A DNA stretch of 64,000 bases from Nocardioides sp. zg-1230 (lineage in GTDB: Bacteria; Actinomycetota; Actinomycetes; Propionibacteriales; Nocardioidaceae), in NCBI RefSeq assembly GCF_013155335.1, contig NZ_JABJQZ010000001.1, forward strand, positions 248,001 through 312,000, given 5' to 3'. The position numbers and the translations under genes are program-made. The notes beneath the pieces are model-generated. The model saw only the letters and a program-made list of their open reading frames with translations, did not search any database and was not told where the DNA came from. Positions within the stretch are counted from its first letter, which is position 1. Each line of letters opens with the position of its first letter. Shown piece by piece: positions 40,604-49,150 of this stretch.

Positions 40604-40912
40604 ATGCCGACCTACCAGTACGCCTGCACCGAGTGCGGCCACTCCTTCGAGCAGTTCCAGAGCTTCAGCGAGGACGCGCTGACCGTCTGCCCCGAGTGCG
40701 ACGGCAAGCTGCGCAAGCTCTTCAACGCCGTGGGCGTGGTGTTCAAGGGCTCGGGGTTCTACCGCACCGACAGCCGCTCGGGCTCGTCGTCGACCGACAC
40801 GGCGTCCACCACGTCCACCTCGTCGAAGGGCTCGGAGTCGAAGGCGCCGGCCGCGTCCGGCTCGGGCACGTCCTCGTCCTCTTCCTCCGCGACGACCTCG
40901 TCCTCCGACTGA
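40604..40912 (+). CDS. FmdB-type zinc-ribbon protein
   Basis: The 102-residue protein has the FmdB zinc ribbon with Cys8, Cys11, Cys29 and Cys32 (MPTYQYACTECGHSFEQF, then CPECDGKLRKLF, then GVVFKGSGFY), followed by a Ser/Thr-rich low-complexity tail. CAGAGGAC precedes the ATG. In actinobacteria it commonly precedes the SAF-domain and mscL genes, as it does here. The role is a putative regulatory protein. Confidence 0.9.
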   Translation: MPTYQYACTECGHSFEQFQSFSEDALTVCPECDGKLRKLFNAVGVVFKGSGFYRTDSRSGSSSTDTASTTSTSSKGSESKAPAASGSGTSSSSSSATTSSSD

Positions 40913-40967
40913 CGGCCCCTGTGGAGAGGCCGAGCGGAAGCACGCACGTCCGGCCTAGCGTCGGTGC

Positions 40968-41600
40968 ATGTTCTCGGGACTCCCGCCGGCACGTCGCCGG
41001 CTGCGCGCCGTACGCCACCAGCTGCGACGCCGCCGTCGGCTGATCGCCGCGGCGCTCACCGCGGTCGCGGCCCTCGCCGCGCTGCGCACGCTCGCCCCGC
41101 CGCCGGTCGAGACCGTCGAGGTGCTGGTCGCGGCGCGCGACCTGCCGTCGGGCTCGCTCCTCGACGAGGACGACCTCGTGGCACGCGACTGGCCCGCCGA
41201 CCTGGCCCCGGCCGACGCCGCGGCCGGCGCGGCCGGTCGGGTGCTGGCCGCACCGATCGGCCGCGGCGAGGCCCTGACCGACGTACGCCTCGTCGGACCG
41301 GGCCTGGCGCTCGCCCACCCGGGCGAGACGGTCGTGCCGGTCCGCCTGCCCGACGCCGGCATGGCCGCGCTGCTCCACGCGGGCGACGAGGTCGACCTGA
41401 TGGCGACCGACCCGGGCACTGGAGAGGCGACCCTGGTGGCGCGCGACGTCACGGTCCTCGCGACGCCGACGGGCGTGCCGGAGGGGCCGGCGGGCGGGTC
41501 GGGAGGGGCGCTCGTCGTCGTGGGAGCGAGCGCCCAGGAGGCGGTCACGATCGCGGGCGCCGCGCTGACGCAGTTCCTGACGGTGTCGTGGAACCGCTAG
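40968..41600 (+). CDS. SAF-domain (CpaB/RcpC-like) exported protein
   Basis: The 210-residue protein has a basic N-terminus, a membrane or signal segment at about 25-44, and a SAF domain (VEVLVAARDLPSGSLLDEDDL, then GRVLAAPIGRGEALTDVRL) followed by a CpaB-like region (VPVRLPDAGMAALLHAGDEVDL). Pilus-assembly CpaB proteins share this order, but no other pilus genes lie in the window, so the function is open. Confidence 0.8.
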   Translation: MFSGLPPARRRLRAVRHQLRRRRRLIAAALTAVAALAALRTLAPPPVETVEVLVAARDLPSGSLLDEDDLVARDWPADLAPADAAAGAAGRVLAAPIGRGEALTDVRLVGPGLALAHPGETVVPVRLPDAGMAALLHAGDEVDLMATDPGTGEATLVARDVTVLATPTGVPEGPAGGSGGALVVVGASAQEAVTIAGAALTQFLTVSWNR

Positions 41601-41660
41601 CGTGAGGCGCACACCACCGTCCGCGGCTCCTCTCGGGGCCTCGTCAGAAGGAGAACCAGC

Positions 41661-42011
41661 ATGAGCGGTTTCAAGGCCTTCATCCTCAAGGGCAACCTCG
41701 TCGAGATCGCCACCGGCCTGATCATGGCGCTCGCGTTCGCAGCGGTGGTGAGCACGTTCACCGAGTGGCTCACCGGCCTGCTGCCCAACACAGAAGACCT
41801 CTTCAGCGACGAGACGGGCAGCTTCGGCGCCTTCCTCAACGCCCTCATCGCGTTCCTCATCATGGGCGCGGTCGTGTACTTCTTCGTCGTGCTGCCCTAC
41901 ACCAAGGCACGCGAGCGCTTCTTCCCCACCGAGGAGGCCGGCGCCGCACCCGACGTGGCCCTGCTCGAGGAGATCCGCGACCTGCTCCGCGCCCGCGGCG
42001 GCGCGGTCTGA
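41661..42011 (+). CDS. mscL: Large-conductance mechanosensitive channel
   Basis: MscL relieves turgor on hypo-osmotic shock. The 116-residue protein opens GFKAFILKGNLVEIATGLI and has the first membrane helix ending AAVVSTFTEW, a short periplasmic loop, the second helix FLIMGAVVYFFVVLPY and a C-terminal helical bundle. AAGGAGAA precedes the ATG. A strong hairpin lies 38 bases after the stop. Confidence 0.95.
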   Translation: MSGFKAFILKGNLVEIATGLIMALAFAAVVSTFTEWLTGLLPNTEDLFSDETGSFGAFLNALIAFLIMGAVVYFFVVLPYTKARERFFPTEEAGAAPDVALLEEIRDLLRARGGAV

Positions 42012-42048
42012 GCCACGCCGCCTGAGCCACGCCGTCGTACGACGCTCG

Positions 42049-42080
42049 AACGGCCCGTCCCCTGCTGGGGGCGGGCCGTT
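42049..42080 (+). terminator. mscL terminator hairpin
   Basis: AACGGCCCGTCCCC pairs with GGGGGCGGGCCGTT around loop TGCT, with one G-T pair. The sequence TTCCTCG follows. The position suits termination of mscL. Confidence 0.8.
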
Positions 42081-42121
42081 CCTCGTCCCGGGGTCGCTGC
42101 GGTGGGTCGGGCACGCCCGGG

Positions 42122-42173
42122 GAGCGGTGGTGGAGCGACATTCCGGCGCCCCGGAATGTGGGTCGACCACCGC
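42122..42173. repeat. 52-bp dispersed hairpin repeat, copy 3
   Basis: It begins GAGCGGTGGTGGAGCGACA and ends GTGGGTCGACCACCGC, exactly the length of the copies at 16347 and 16430. The inner stem ATTCC/GGAAT differs with compensating changes. It lies between the convergent mscL and small-protein genes. Confidence 0.8.
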
Positions 42174-42210
42174 CCACCGGCGCGGCGTACGACGACCCGA
42201 CCGGCGGAGA

Positions 42211-42399
42211 TCAGCCGTGGTGGGGCGGGACCTGGTCGCGGTACCAGTCGTCGCCCTTGCCCGAGCCGTCCTCGCGCGGGTCGCGGTCGTCGCTCGTCTG
42301 GTCGGGCCCACCGTCGCCGAAGACCGCCGCCAGCCGGCGCCGGCGCTTCCACTCGGGCTCCGGCTCGACCGGAGGGGTCACGGAATCGTCGGGAGCCAC
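42211..42399 (-). CDS. Conserved small actinobacterial protein
   Basis: I know no function. The 62-residue product has EPEWKRRRRLAAVFGD, an acidic middle and the C-terminal GKGDDWYRDQVPPHHG; basic-then-acidic proteins with this ending are widespread in actinobacteria. It follows the LCP gene by ten bases on the same strand and may be co-transcribed with it. Confidence 0.7.
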   Translation of the reverse strand: MAPDDSVTPPVEPEPEWKRRRRLAAVFGDGGPDQTSDDRDPREDGSGKGDDWYRDQVPPHHG

Positions 42400-42409
42400 G
42401 ATCGGTCGA

Positions 42410-43687
42410 TCAGGCGCAGACGCCCGGGACGGGCTCGGGCTCGGTCGTGGCCGGGGCGTCCGGGGTGGCGGTCTCGCTCGGCGAGGCCGTCTCCGAGGGC
42501 GTCTCGGTCGGGGTCTCGGTGGGCGTCTCGGTCGGTGTCTCGGAGGCGGACTCCGAGGGTGACGGGCTGGGCGACTGCGCCTCGGCGGAGGTCTTGGGGG
42601 GCTCGGCGGTGACGGCGTTGCCGGACAGCAGGCGCGCCGGGAGCTCCTTGTCCTCGTTGATCAGCTTCCAGATCTGGTCGGCCTGGGGGGTCCAGAAGAC
42701 CCGGCCGCTGAACTCCGAGTCGGTCGGGTAGTACTCCGTCGGCAGGGTGACGAACTGGATCTTGTCGAGGCCCACGCTCTGCAGCTGCATGGCGATCTTG
42801 CCGATCCGCGTGACGGAGTCGAGCTCGTCGTCGGTGGTGAGCGACTGGGTGGCGGCGTCGAGGAAACCGACGACGCGGTCGAGCCGCGTCAGCGTCCCGG
42901 CCGACTTCACCTCGCGCACCAGGGCGGCGATGAAGGTCTGCTGGCGGCGGATGCGGGAGATGTCGTTGCGCTGGGCGAGCTCGCCGACCGACCGCGCGCG
43001 GACGTAGTCGAGCGCCTCGTCACCGGTGAGCACCGACGGGTCACCGGCCGGCACGAAGATGCCGTGCTCGCGGTCCACGAGGTCCTCCGGCACGCAGACG
43101 GGCACGCCGCCGACGGCGTCCACCATGTCGCCGAAGCCGTTGAAGTCGACGACGACGAAGTGGTCGACGAAGACGTCGGCGTTGGCCTCGAGCTGGGCGA
43201 GCGTGCAGACGGGGCCGCCCTCGGTGTAGGCGGCGTTCCACATCACGTCGGTGGCCGCCGACGACTCGCCGTCGTTGCACTCCGGGCGGTCGACGATGGA
43301 GTCGCGCGGGATGGAGACGGCGTACGCCCGGCTGCGGTCGGCGGAGATGTGCACGAGGATGGTGGTGTCGGACCCGCCGCCACCCGACTCCCCGTCGATG
43401 GCGTTGCCCTCGCCCTCACGCGTGTCGTCGCCCATCACCAGGATGTTGAGCGGCTCGCCGTTGCCCTTGTAGACCTTCTCGGGACGGTCGTCGCCGAGCT
43501 CGTCGAGCGAGATGCCCTCGATGTTGCCGTTGAGGTGGCGGATGAAGTAGACGGTGCTCAGCCCGGTCACGAGCGCGAGCACGACGGCACTGATCAGGAT
43601 GACGCGGCCGACGGTGTGCTTGCGCGCTGCCTTGCCGCGGCGCTTGGGGACGCCGGCGGACGACTCCGGGCGCGACTCGTCCGACAC
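42410..43687 (-). CDS. LytR-CpsA-Psr (LCP) family cell-wall ligase
   Basis: LCP enzymes attach secondary polymers to peptidoglycan. The 425-residue protein has a cytoplasmic basic N-terminus, one membrane segment at about 28-47, and the LCP domain: LNILVMGDDTREGE, SDTTILVHISADRSRAYAVSI, the Arg-rich YVRARSVGELAQRNDISRIRRQQTFIAALV. The C-terminus ends in tandem TETP repeats, a wall-spanning style linker. The start is GTG. Confidence 0.9.
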   Translation of the reverse strand: MSDESRPESSAGVPKRRGKAARKHTVGRVILISAVVLALVTGLSTVYFIRHLNGNIEGISLDELGDDRPEKVYKGNGEPLNILVMGDDTREGEGNAIDGESGGGGSDTTILVHISADRSRAYAVSIPRDSIVDRPECNDGESSAATDVMWNAAYTEGGPVCTLAQLEANADVFVDHFVVVDFNGFGDMVDAVGGVPVCVPEDLVDREHGIFVPAGDPSVLTGDEALDYVRARSVGELAQRNDISRIRRQQTFIAALVREVKSAGTLTRLDRVVGFLDAATQSLTTDDELDSVTRIGKIAMQLQSVGLDKIQFVTLPTEYYPTDSEFSGRVFWTPQADQIWKLINEDKELPARLLSGNAVTAEPPKTSAEAQSPSPSPSESASETPTETPTETPTETPSETASPSETATPDAPATTEPEPVPGVCA

Positions 43688-43798
43688 GGGCTCACCTTCG
43701 TTGGGGTGGGGAGGGGCTGACCGGACTGAACCTACTTCACTCCGGCAAGATTTCCGCTCCCGCCGGGCACCGCCACCGAGCGCGAGTCCGGTGACGGC

Positions 43799-44203
43799 TC
43801 ACGGCCGGCGACGCGCGTCGAGGAGGCCGATGAACTCGTCGGCCATCTCGAGCTGGCGCACGAGCCGCTGCCGCCGTTCGCGGGCGTCCTGCGAGACCGC
43901 CTCCAGACGACGCCCCGCGTCGGCTCGACCGGCGGCGTCGGTCGCGGGGTCGTCGAGCAACTCCAGGTCGTCCATCACGGCCTTCATCTCGTCGATGCTG
44001 AACCCGAGCGGCTTCATCCGCCTGATGACCAGGATCTTGTCGACGTCGGACTCGGCGTAGAGGCGGAACCCTCCGTCGCTGCGCCCCGACGGCGTCAGGA
44101 GGCCGACGTCCTCCCAGTGGCGCAGGCTCCGCAGGGAGAGCTCCGTGCGCGTGGCGACCTCGCCGATCTGCATCAGGCGTCCCTCGACGGACTGCTCGCC
44201 CAC
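43799..44203 (-). CDS. MerR family transcriptional regulator
   Basis: The 134-residue protein has a MerR helix-turn-helix with wing (MQIGEVATRTELSLRSLRHW, then EDVGLLTPSGRSDGGFRLY), then the dimerisation coiled coil. No metal-binding Cys is seen. The GTG at 44203 is backed by GGAGGGGG; an ATG at 44173 lacks one. It is divergent from a SulP transporter across a 22-bp perfect palindrome. Control of the transporter is inferred. Confidence 0.87.
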   Translation of the reverse strand: MGEQSVEGRLMQIGEVATRTELSLRSLRHWEDVGLLTPSGRSDGGFRLYAESDVDKILVIRRMKPLGFSIDEMKAVMDDLELLDDPATDAAGRADAGRRLEAVSQDARERRQRLVRQLEMADEFIGLLDARRRP

Positions 44204-44227
44204 CGGCCCCCCTCCAGAGATTTCAAC

Positions 44228-44249
44228 CCTACCCTCACGTGAGGGTAGG
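44228..44249. promoter_or_regulatory. 22-bp perfect palindrome, probable MerR operator
   Basis: CCTACCC-TCACGTGA-GGGTAGG is perfectly self-complementary, and AA/TT pairs extend it further out. It lies 25 bases from the MerR start and 11 bases from the SulP start. MerR proteins bind such dyads inside the promoter spacer. Confidence 0.7.
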
Positions 44250-44259
44250 TTTTCCCTCC

Positions 44260-45771
44260 GTGCCTGACGTCGCCGAGCCTATGACCCCCGCCGCCGAACC
44301 CACCGTCCGCGCTGCCCTGAGGTCCCCCAGGCTGCTGCGCACCGAGGTCCTCGCCGGGCTCGTCGTCGCGCTCGCCCTGATCCCCGAGGCCATCTCGTTC
44401 TCCATCATCGCCGGGGTCGACCCGCGGATCGGACTCTTCGCGTCGTTCACGATGGCGGTCTCCATCGCCTTCCTCGGCGGCCGCCCCGCGATGATCTCGG
44501 CCGCCACCGGCGCGATCGCGTTGGTCATCGCGCCCGTGATGCGCGACCACGGCTACGACTACCTCATCGCCACGGTGCTCCTCGGCGGCGTCCTCCAGGT
44601 CGGTCTGGGCGTCGCCGGCGTGGCCCGGCTGATGCGCTTCATCCCGCGCCAGGTGATGGTCGGCTTCGTCAACGCGCTCGCCATCCTCATCTTCCTCGCG
44701 CAGGTGCCGCACCTGGTCGACGTGCCGTGGCTGGTCTACCCGATGGTGGCCGTGGGCGTCGCGATCATCGTGGGCTTCCCGCGGGTCAACACCGTCGTAC
44801 CGGCACCGCTCGTCGCGATCGTCGCGCTGACCGGGTTCGTGTTGCTGGCCGGCCTGGCCCTGCCCGACGTCGGCGACGAGGGCGAGCTGCCCGACAGCCT
44901 GCCGGCGCTGTTCCTGCCCGACGTCCCGTGGACGCTCGAGACGCTCCGCATCATCGGCCCGTACGCCGTCGCGATGGCGCTGGTGGGCCTGCTCGAGTCG
45001 CTGCTGACCGCCAAGCTCGTCGACGACATCACGGACACCCACTCCGACAAGACCCGCGAGGCGTGGGGCCAGGGCGCCGCCAACGTGGTCACCGGGTTCT
45101 TCGGCGGCATGGGCGGTTGCGCGATGATCGGCCAGACGATGATCAACGTGAAGGCCTCCGGCGCCCGGACGCGCCTCTCCACCCTCCTCGCCGGTGTCTT
45201 CCTGCTCGTCCTGGTCGTCGGCTTCGGCGACGTGGTCGCGCTCATCCCGATGGCCGCCCTCGTCGCGGTCATGGTCATGGTGTCGGTCGGCACCTTCGAC
45301 TGGCACTCCGTACGGCCCGCCACGCTGCGGCGGATGCCGAAGTCCGAGACGACGGTCATGCTGGCCACGGTCGTCGTGACCGTGCTGACCCACAACCTGG
45401 CGATCGGCGTCGGGGTCGGCGTCCTGGTCGCGATGACGCTCTTCGCGCGCCGGGTCGCGCACCTCACCGAGACGCACCGTGAGCTGGTGGAGGGCCGCGA
45501 CGGCACCACGTCGGCCGTCTACCGGGTCACCGGCGAGCTGTTCTTCGCCTCCAGCAACGACCTCTACACCCAGTTCGACTACGCCGGGGACCCCGACCAC
45601 GTCGTCATCGACCTGTCGCAGTCCCACGTGTGGGACGCCTCCACCGTCGCCTCCCTCGACGCGATCACCACCAAGTACGCCCGCAAGGGCAAGACGGTGG
45701 AGATCATCGGCCTGAACCCGTCGAGCGCCGAGCGCCACGAGCGGCTGTCGGGCTCGCTGCCGTCCCCCTGA
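44260..45771 (+). CDS. SulP family anion transporter with STAS domain
   Basis: The roughly 503-residue protein (GTG at 44260; ATG at 44281 is possible) has about 12 membrane segments, beginning [20 protein letters not shown], and the SulP core [28 protein letters not shown]. The C-terminal cytoplasmic STAS domain lies at about 410-500 ([20 protein letters not shown], then [19 protein letters not shown]). It transports sulfate, bicarbonate or another anion. It is the last gene before the island boundary at 45856. Confidence 0.9.
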   Translation: MPDVAEPMTPAAEPTVRAALRSPRLLRTEVLAGLVVALALIPEAISFSIIAGVDPRIGLFASFTMAVSIAFLGGRPAMISAATGAIALVIAPVMRDHGYDYLIATVLLGGVLQVGLGVAGVARLMRFIPRQVMVGFVNALAILIFLAQVPHLVDVPWLVYPMVAVGVAIIVGFPRVNTVVPAPLVAIVALTGFVLLAGLALPDVGDEGELPDSLPALFLPDVPWTLETLRIIGPYAVAMALVGLLESLLTAKLVDDITDTHSDKTREAWGQGAANVVTGFFGGMGGCAMIGQTMINVKASGARTRLSTLLAGVFLLVLVVGFGDVVALIPMAALVAVMVMVSVGTFDWHSVRPATLRRMPKSETTVMLATVVVTVLTHNLAIGVGVGVLVAMTLFARRVAHLTETHRELVEGRDGTTSAVYRVTGELFFASSNDLYTQFDYAGDPDHVVIDLSQSHVWDASTVASLDAITTKYARKGKTVEIIGLNPSSAERHERLSGSLPSP

Positions 45772-46144
45772 CGCCCGCGACGCCGCGCTGATGGGCGAGG
45801 GCGTACGACGTCGTGGCAGGATGCTTCCCGCCGCAGCACCACCGGTGACGTGGCACCGCCCCAGTAGACCGTGTTGATAACTCACATCCCCGCGTGAGAC
45901 GACTGCTCTCGCAAGAGCGTTGAACAGATGTCGCGAGAACTTGAACAACTCGACACATCGTGGCGCTGTCCCACGCACTCATCGCGGCACGTCAAGGCAC
46001 TCGATGTGCAACCAAGTGGGGCGATGGCTCGTGGGTACGAGGACCTGTCCGTGGCGTCTCTTAGATTTTTGACGCTCGATGCAACCTAGCCAACCTCTAC
46101 GGGGCTATTAGTGGCTAGGAGGACCTACCAAGGGCAGGAGGCGT
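45772..46144. other. Gene-free 373-bp stretch holding the left island end
   Basis: No gene is seen. The first 84 bases keep core composition, then the 12-bp repeat at 45856-45867, after which composition becomes less GC-rich. Inside the island end lie inverted repeats CTCAC/GTGAG (45881-45898) and GCTCT/AGAGC (about 45905-45918), two copies of TTGAACA (45920, 45941), and the dyad CCTAGCC/GGCTAGG (46085-46119) ahead of the sigma gene, suited to an operator. Confidence 0.6.
45856..45867. repeat. attL: 12-bp copy of the tRNA-Arg 5' end
   Basis: CCGCCCCAGTAG is identical to 54255-54266. It marks the change from core to island composition. It continues ACCGTGTTG rather than the tRNA D-arm sequence, so only the crossover core is duplicated. 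Confidence 0.7.
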
Positions 46145-46633
46145 ATGAGCAACTCAGGGAGTTTTGATGCCTTCTATGCCGCACGGGCCCCGAGGCTGGT
46201 GCGCAACATCTACTTGCGTACAGGCGATGCCACCCGTGCCGAGGACTGCGTGCAGGAAGCCTTTGTGCGGGCGTGGCGCAGGTGGGACCGGCTGGAGAAC
46301 GACGACCCGGTGGGGTGGGTGACCACGGTGGCCGTGGCGGCTAGCCATTCGGGATTGGCGGCGCACCCTGCGAGAAGCCGGGGCGCGGCTGGGTCTTGAA
46401 GCGAGGTCATGCGAGCACATCCGCCTCCGGATGAGTTGCTCCACCTACACCAAGCGTTGGCGAAGTTGGCTCCAGCACAACGCGACGTTCTGGTCCTCCA
46501 CTACTTCGAGGACTTGCCCGTGCGGGACGTCTCGGCACTCCTTGGGATGCCGGAAGGGACGGTCAAGTCCCACCTGTCTCGGGGCCGCGATGCCCTACGT
46601 GAAGCACTTGCTCTAGGAGGAGCAACCACATGA
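46145..46633 (+). pseudogene. ECF sigma factor, disrupted by two compensating frameshifts
   Basis: The 5' part encodes sigma region 2 (FDAFYAARAPRLVRNIYLRT, DCVQEAFVRAWRRWDRL) to WVTTVAV at about 46337. There an extra G shifts the frame; the next frame reads RLAIRDWRRTLREAGARLGL as expected. Near 46419 a missing base returns to the first frame, which encodes region 4 (PAQRDVLVLHYFEDLPVRDV, GMPEGTVKSHLSRGRDAL). As read, the first frame stops at 46399. GGCAGGAGGC precedes the ATG. It is followed by, and overlaps by four bases, an anti-sigma-like gene. Sequencing error is an alternative cause. Confidence 0.75.
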
Positions 46634-47300
46634 ACGACTTCGACCTGCTTGAGAATGCCCGCGACACGCAGTGGGAGCACGACCTCCTCCTCCCGCACGA
46701 AATCCGCCGACGTGGCAACCGTCGCGCAACAGTCCGCCGAGTATCAGGCGTTGTGGCCGTCGCCGCGACCATTGCCACCGCCTACGCCGTGGCCGGACCC
46801 ATGAGCCCAGCACTGAACAGGTGGCGACGGACCCGTCTACCAACGCCGTGAACCTCAACGGGGCAGAGTTCGACCTGCCGCCCGACTGGCAAGTTCTCAA
46901 CCGACCCTCCCCAGCCCAAGCGTGTGTCGGCGACGCCACCCAACCCACCACCAGTTGCCCCGTCCGCATCGCTGTCGCAGATGACCCAGAGACGGCAATG
47001 GTGAACGGACTGGACGTCGTACCCGACCTGATGAGCACCTGCCAAGCCAACGATCCGCAGTTTGTCGAGGTTACCCAAGACAGGCCGGGCACCAGCACGT
47101 ACTCGGGTCGGTGCACAGCCAGTAGCCCCGTCATGATGGCTTGGTCCTTCGACAATCGCACGGTCTACGTCCTCGCCACGGACGTGCGCTGGACCCCCGA
47201 CGGTGCGGACATTTTCAACACCGTCACCGTGCCTACACATTGGCCCCAAGCCCCAGCCCCCGCCGCGACCGAGTCTGCCACTCCAGCCAGTCCACGGTGA
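46630..47300 (+). pseudogene. Membrane anti-sigma-like protein, frameshifted
   Basis: The N-terminal part (MNDFDLLENARDTQWEHDLL, then a membrane segment VVAVAATIATAYAVAGP) runs to about 46800 and its frame stops at 46851. The continuation is found in another frame (STEQVATDPSTNAVNLNGAE onward) and ends at 47300 as a Cys-containing extracytoplasmic domain. One base appears lost near 46800. With the ATGA overlap to the sigma gene, a regulated sigma/anti-sigma pair is inferred. It resembles the intact membrane protein at 47863 in layout. Confidence 0.65.
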
Positions 47301-47368
47301 ACGAGTAGACCCAACTCACGGACGTTCACACGGGAGCCTAGTGACCGCATCTCGGTTGCGGGGTGGCC

Positions 47369-47866
47369 TCAGTCGTGCCGCTCCTGCACGAGCAACGTCT
47401 CAAGCGCCGACAGTCCTCGGCTGCTGTGGCTCTTGACCGTGCCGTCGCTGATGCCCAGTTCGGATGCCGTTTCTCGCACCGATAGGCCGAGCCAGTGTCG
47501 GAGCACCACCACTTTGCGCTGCTGCTCTGGGAGTGCTTGTAGCGCATCGAAGAGAGCAGAACGCTCCTCGATGGAAGGCGCGGCATCGGCGGCGCGCTCG
47601 GGCAGGACTTCGGTCGGCCACTCGCGCCGCCAACTTCTTCGCAAGTCGTCGATGTTCGTGCGAACCAATATCTGTCGGCAGTATGCCTCCTCGCCGCCTT
47701 CGTGGTGGATGCGAGGCCAAGCGACGTACAACTTGGCGAGGGCTGTTTGTAGCAGGTCTTCTGCATGGTGCCGGTCGCCAGTCAGCGCGTACGCGATGCG
47801 CCGCAGGTGGGGCAACCGACCAACTACGAAGTCGGTGAACTGGGCGTCGCGCTCGTCGCGATTCAC
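47369..47866 (-). CDS. ECF sigma factor (SigE-family type)
   Basis: The intact 165-residue sigma factor has region 2 (FTDFVVGRLPHLRRIAYALT, DRHHAEDLLQTALAKLYVAW), region 2.4 and linker (RTNIDDLRRSWRREWPTE) and region 4 (LPEQQRKVVVLRHWLGLSVR, ISDGTVKSHSSRGLSAL). It redirects RNA polymerase to a stress regulon. It lies downstream of, and overlaps by four bases, the membrane protein gene that is its probable regulator. It is convergent with the broken sigma module, separated by 68 bases. Confidence 0.88.
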   Translation of the reverse strand: MNRDERDAQFTDFVVGRLPHLRRIAYALTGDRHHAEDLLQTALAKLYVAWPRIHHEGGEEAYCRQILVRTNIDDLRRSWRREWPTEVLPERAADAAPSIEERSALFDALQALPEQQRKVVVLRHWLGLSVRETASELGISDGTVKSHSSRGLSALETLLVQERHD

Positions 47867-48444
47867 GGGGCTCCGAAATCGGTGATCACATCGGCGACAA
47901 ACTCCTCGAAGTCTGCATACCGCTGCCCTGGTGCCTCGACATTGAGTGCGACAGTCTCCTGCGCGAGCCAGTCAATCGTCACCCATCGCTCTGTCTCTGA
48001 GCGTTCCTGGACTACCTGTATCGCCCACCGCGCGGTCCATCCCGCTTCGCCGATTGACTCGATGCTGCGGTCTACTCGCCATCCGGGTCGAACAATGAAC
48101 GCGTCGCCACTCTCGGGCAACGTCACTGGCACTCCGTCCGGCATCCTCTCCAGTTCCTGCGGCGACGCGGTGCGAAAGCGAGAAGGTCTCGCTACATCCG
48201 ACGAGGCTGGCGACGCTCCCGGCCCCTCGCCAGCGACCACGGAGTCGCCCGACGAGTAGAGCGCTGGCAGCGCCGCCCATGTCATTGTGGCTGCAACCAA
48301 CGTGGCTGCCGCAGCAATCGTTGTGAACGTCCTACGGTGGCGTAGCGCCCGGTGACCTCGCGCCACGTAGCGCTCGACGGCGATGGGCTCCTCAATGGCA
48401 AACGAGCGATCGAGTTCGTGCCCCCAGTCGATTTCGGTCTTCAT
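47863..48444 (-). CDS. Membrane anti-sigma-like protein
   Basis: The 193-residue protein has a cytoplasmic N-terminus (MKTEIDWGHELDRSFAIEEP), one membrane segment at about 38-60 (TFTTIAAAATLVAATMTWAA) and an extracytoplasmic domain of about 130 residues of no recognised family. Overlap with the sigma gene by four bases suggests it holds or releases the sigma factor; no zinc anti-sigma HxxxCxxC motif is present. GGAGG precedes the ATG at 48444. The hairpin AGTGTCCC/GGGACACT (48463-48486) lies just upstream. Confidence 0.7.
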   Translation of the reverse strand: MKTEIDWGHELDRSFAIEEPIAVERYVARGHRALRHRRTFTTIAAAATLVAATMTWAALPALYSSGDSVVAGEGPGASPASSDVARPSRFRTASPQELERMPDGVPVTLPESGDAFIVRPGWRVDRSIESIGEAGWTARWAIQVVQERSETERWVTIDWLAQETVALNVEAPGQRYADFEEFVADVITDFGAP

Positions 48445-48873
48445 GACGTTCCTCCACTCACCAGTGTCCCTCGAAACAGGGACACTTAGAAACACGGGTG
48501 AACGGACCGAACGGTTGTCTTACCTCACCTACCCCTACCCCTGTGCAGCAGGACGCCCGAGGTTGGGAAAACGCCGTCCGCACATCCGCATGAGCGGATG
48601 GTCATGCCGAGAACAACCTCGTGAGATGCAGCCGCTAGAGCCACCAGAAATGTCTTGTCGGGCACCCGGTCCGCCTGATCACCGCGCACCGGGTGCCCGC
48701 TGGTAGACAGCATCCGGCCGACCGGGTGGGGTCCGCAAGCGCGGTCGGCGGGTCAGTTCAGTGACCAGCCGCGAGGACGAGGTTCTACGTCGTTGACCCG
48801 GTCGGGGAGAACCGGGAGCACCTCCACTTAGAACCGCCCCCGGACCGCTACCCGACACCCACCGCCTGTCGGA
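48445..48873. other. Gene-free 429-bp stretch with two hairpins
   Basis: No gene is convincing. AGTGTCCC (48463-48470) pairs with GGGACACT (48479-48486), which suits an operator or leader hairpin of the minus-strand sigma module. GGGCACCCGGT (48660-48670) pairs with ACCGGGTGCCC (48688-48698), an 11-bp perfect stem suited to a terminator for the small gene at 48874 on the minus strand, although it lies 176 bases beyond it. Confidence 0.5.
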
Positions 48874-49041
48874 CTAGGTGGCGAGGCGGCGACGTGCGAC
48901 GGGGCGGCGGCGTTCCTGTGCCATCTCGGCGCTGACCTCCCGCAAGGCGCGCTGGCGGGCTTGGTCGAAGTAGGTCTTGGGGTCCGCGAGCGCGCGCTCG
49001 ATGCGGTCGTCGCGGCGAGGCTTCGACAGTTTTTGTGCCAT
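48874..49041 (-). CDS. Small basic protein of unknown function
   Basis: I recognise no family. The 55-residue product (MAQKLSKPRRDDRIERALAD, then PKTYFDQARQRALREVSAEM and a basic C-terminus) looks like one long amphipathic helix. GGAAGGGG precedes the ATG at 49041. Similar short basic proteins accompany some actinobacterial antitoxin loci, but no toxin is adjacent. Confidence 0.55.
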   Translation of the reverse strand: MAQKLSKPRRDDRIERALADPKTYFDQARQRALREVSAEMAQERRRPVARRRLAT

Positions 49042-49150
49042 CACTGACCCCTTCCTGTGTGGTGTTCCACTTTGCCACATTGTCCTAGCGGCACTCTAGA
49101 CATCGGCTCCGACAACAAGTGGGTGAACTGCCTGCCGTTCGCCCGTGTCG

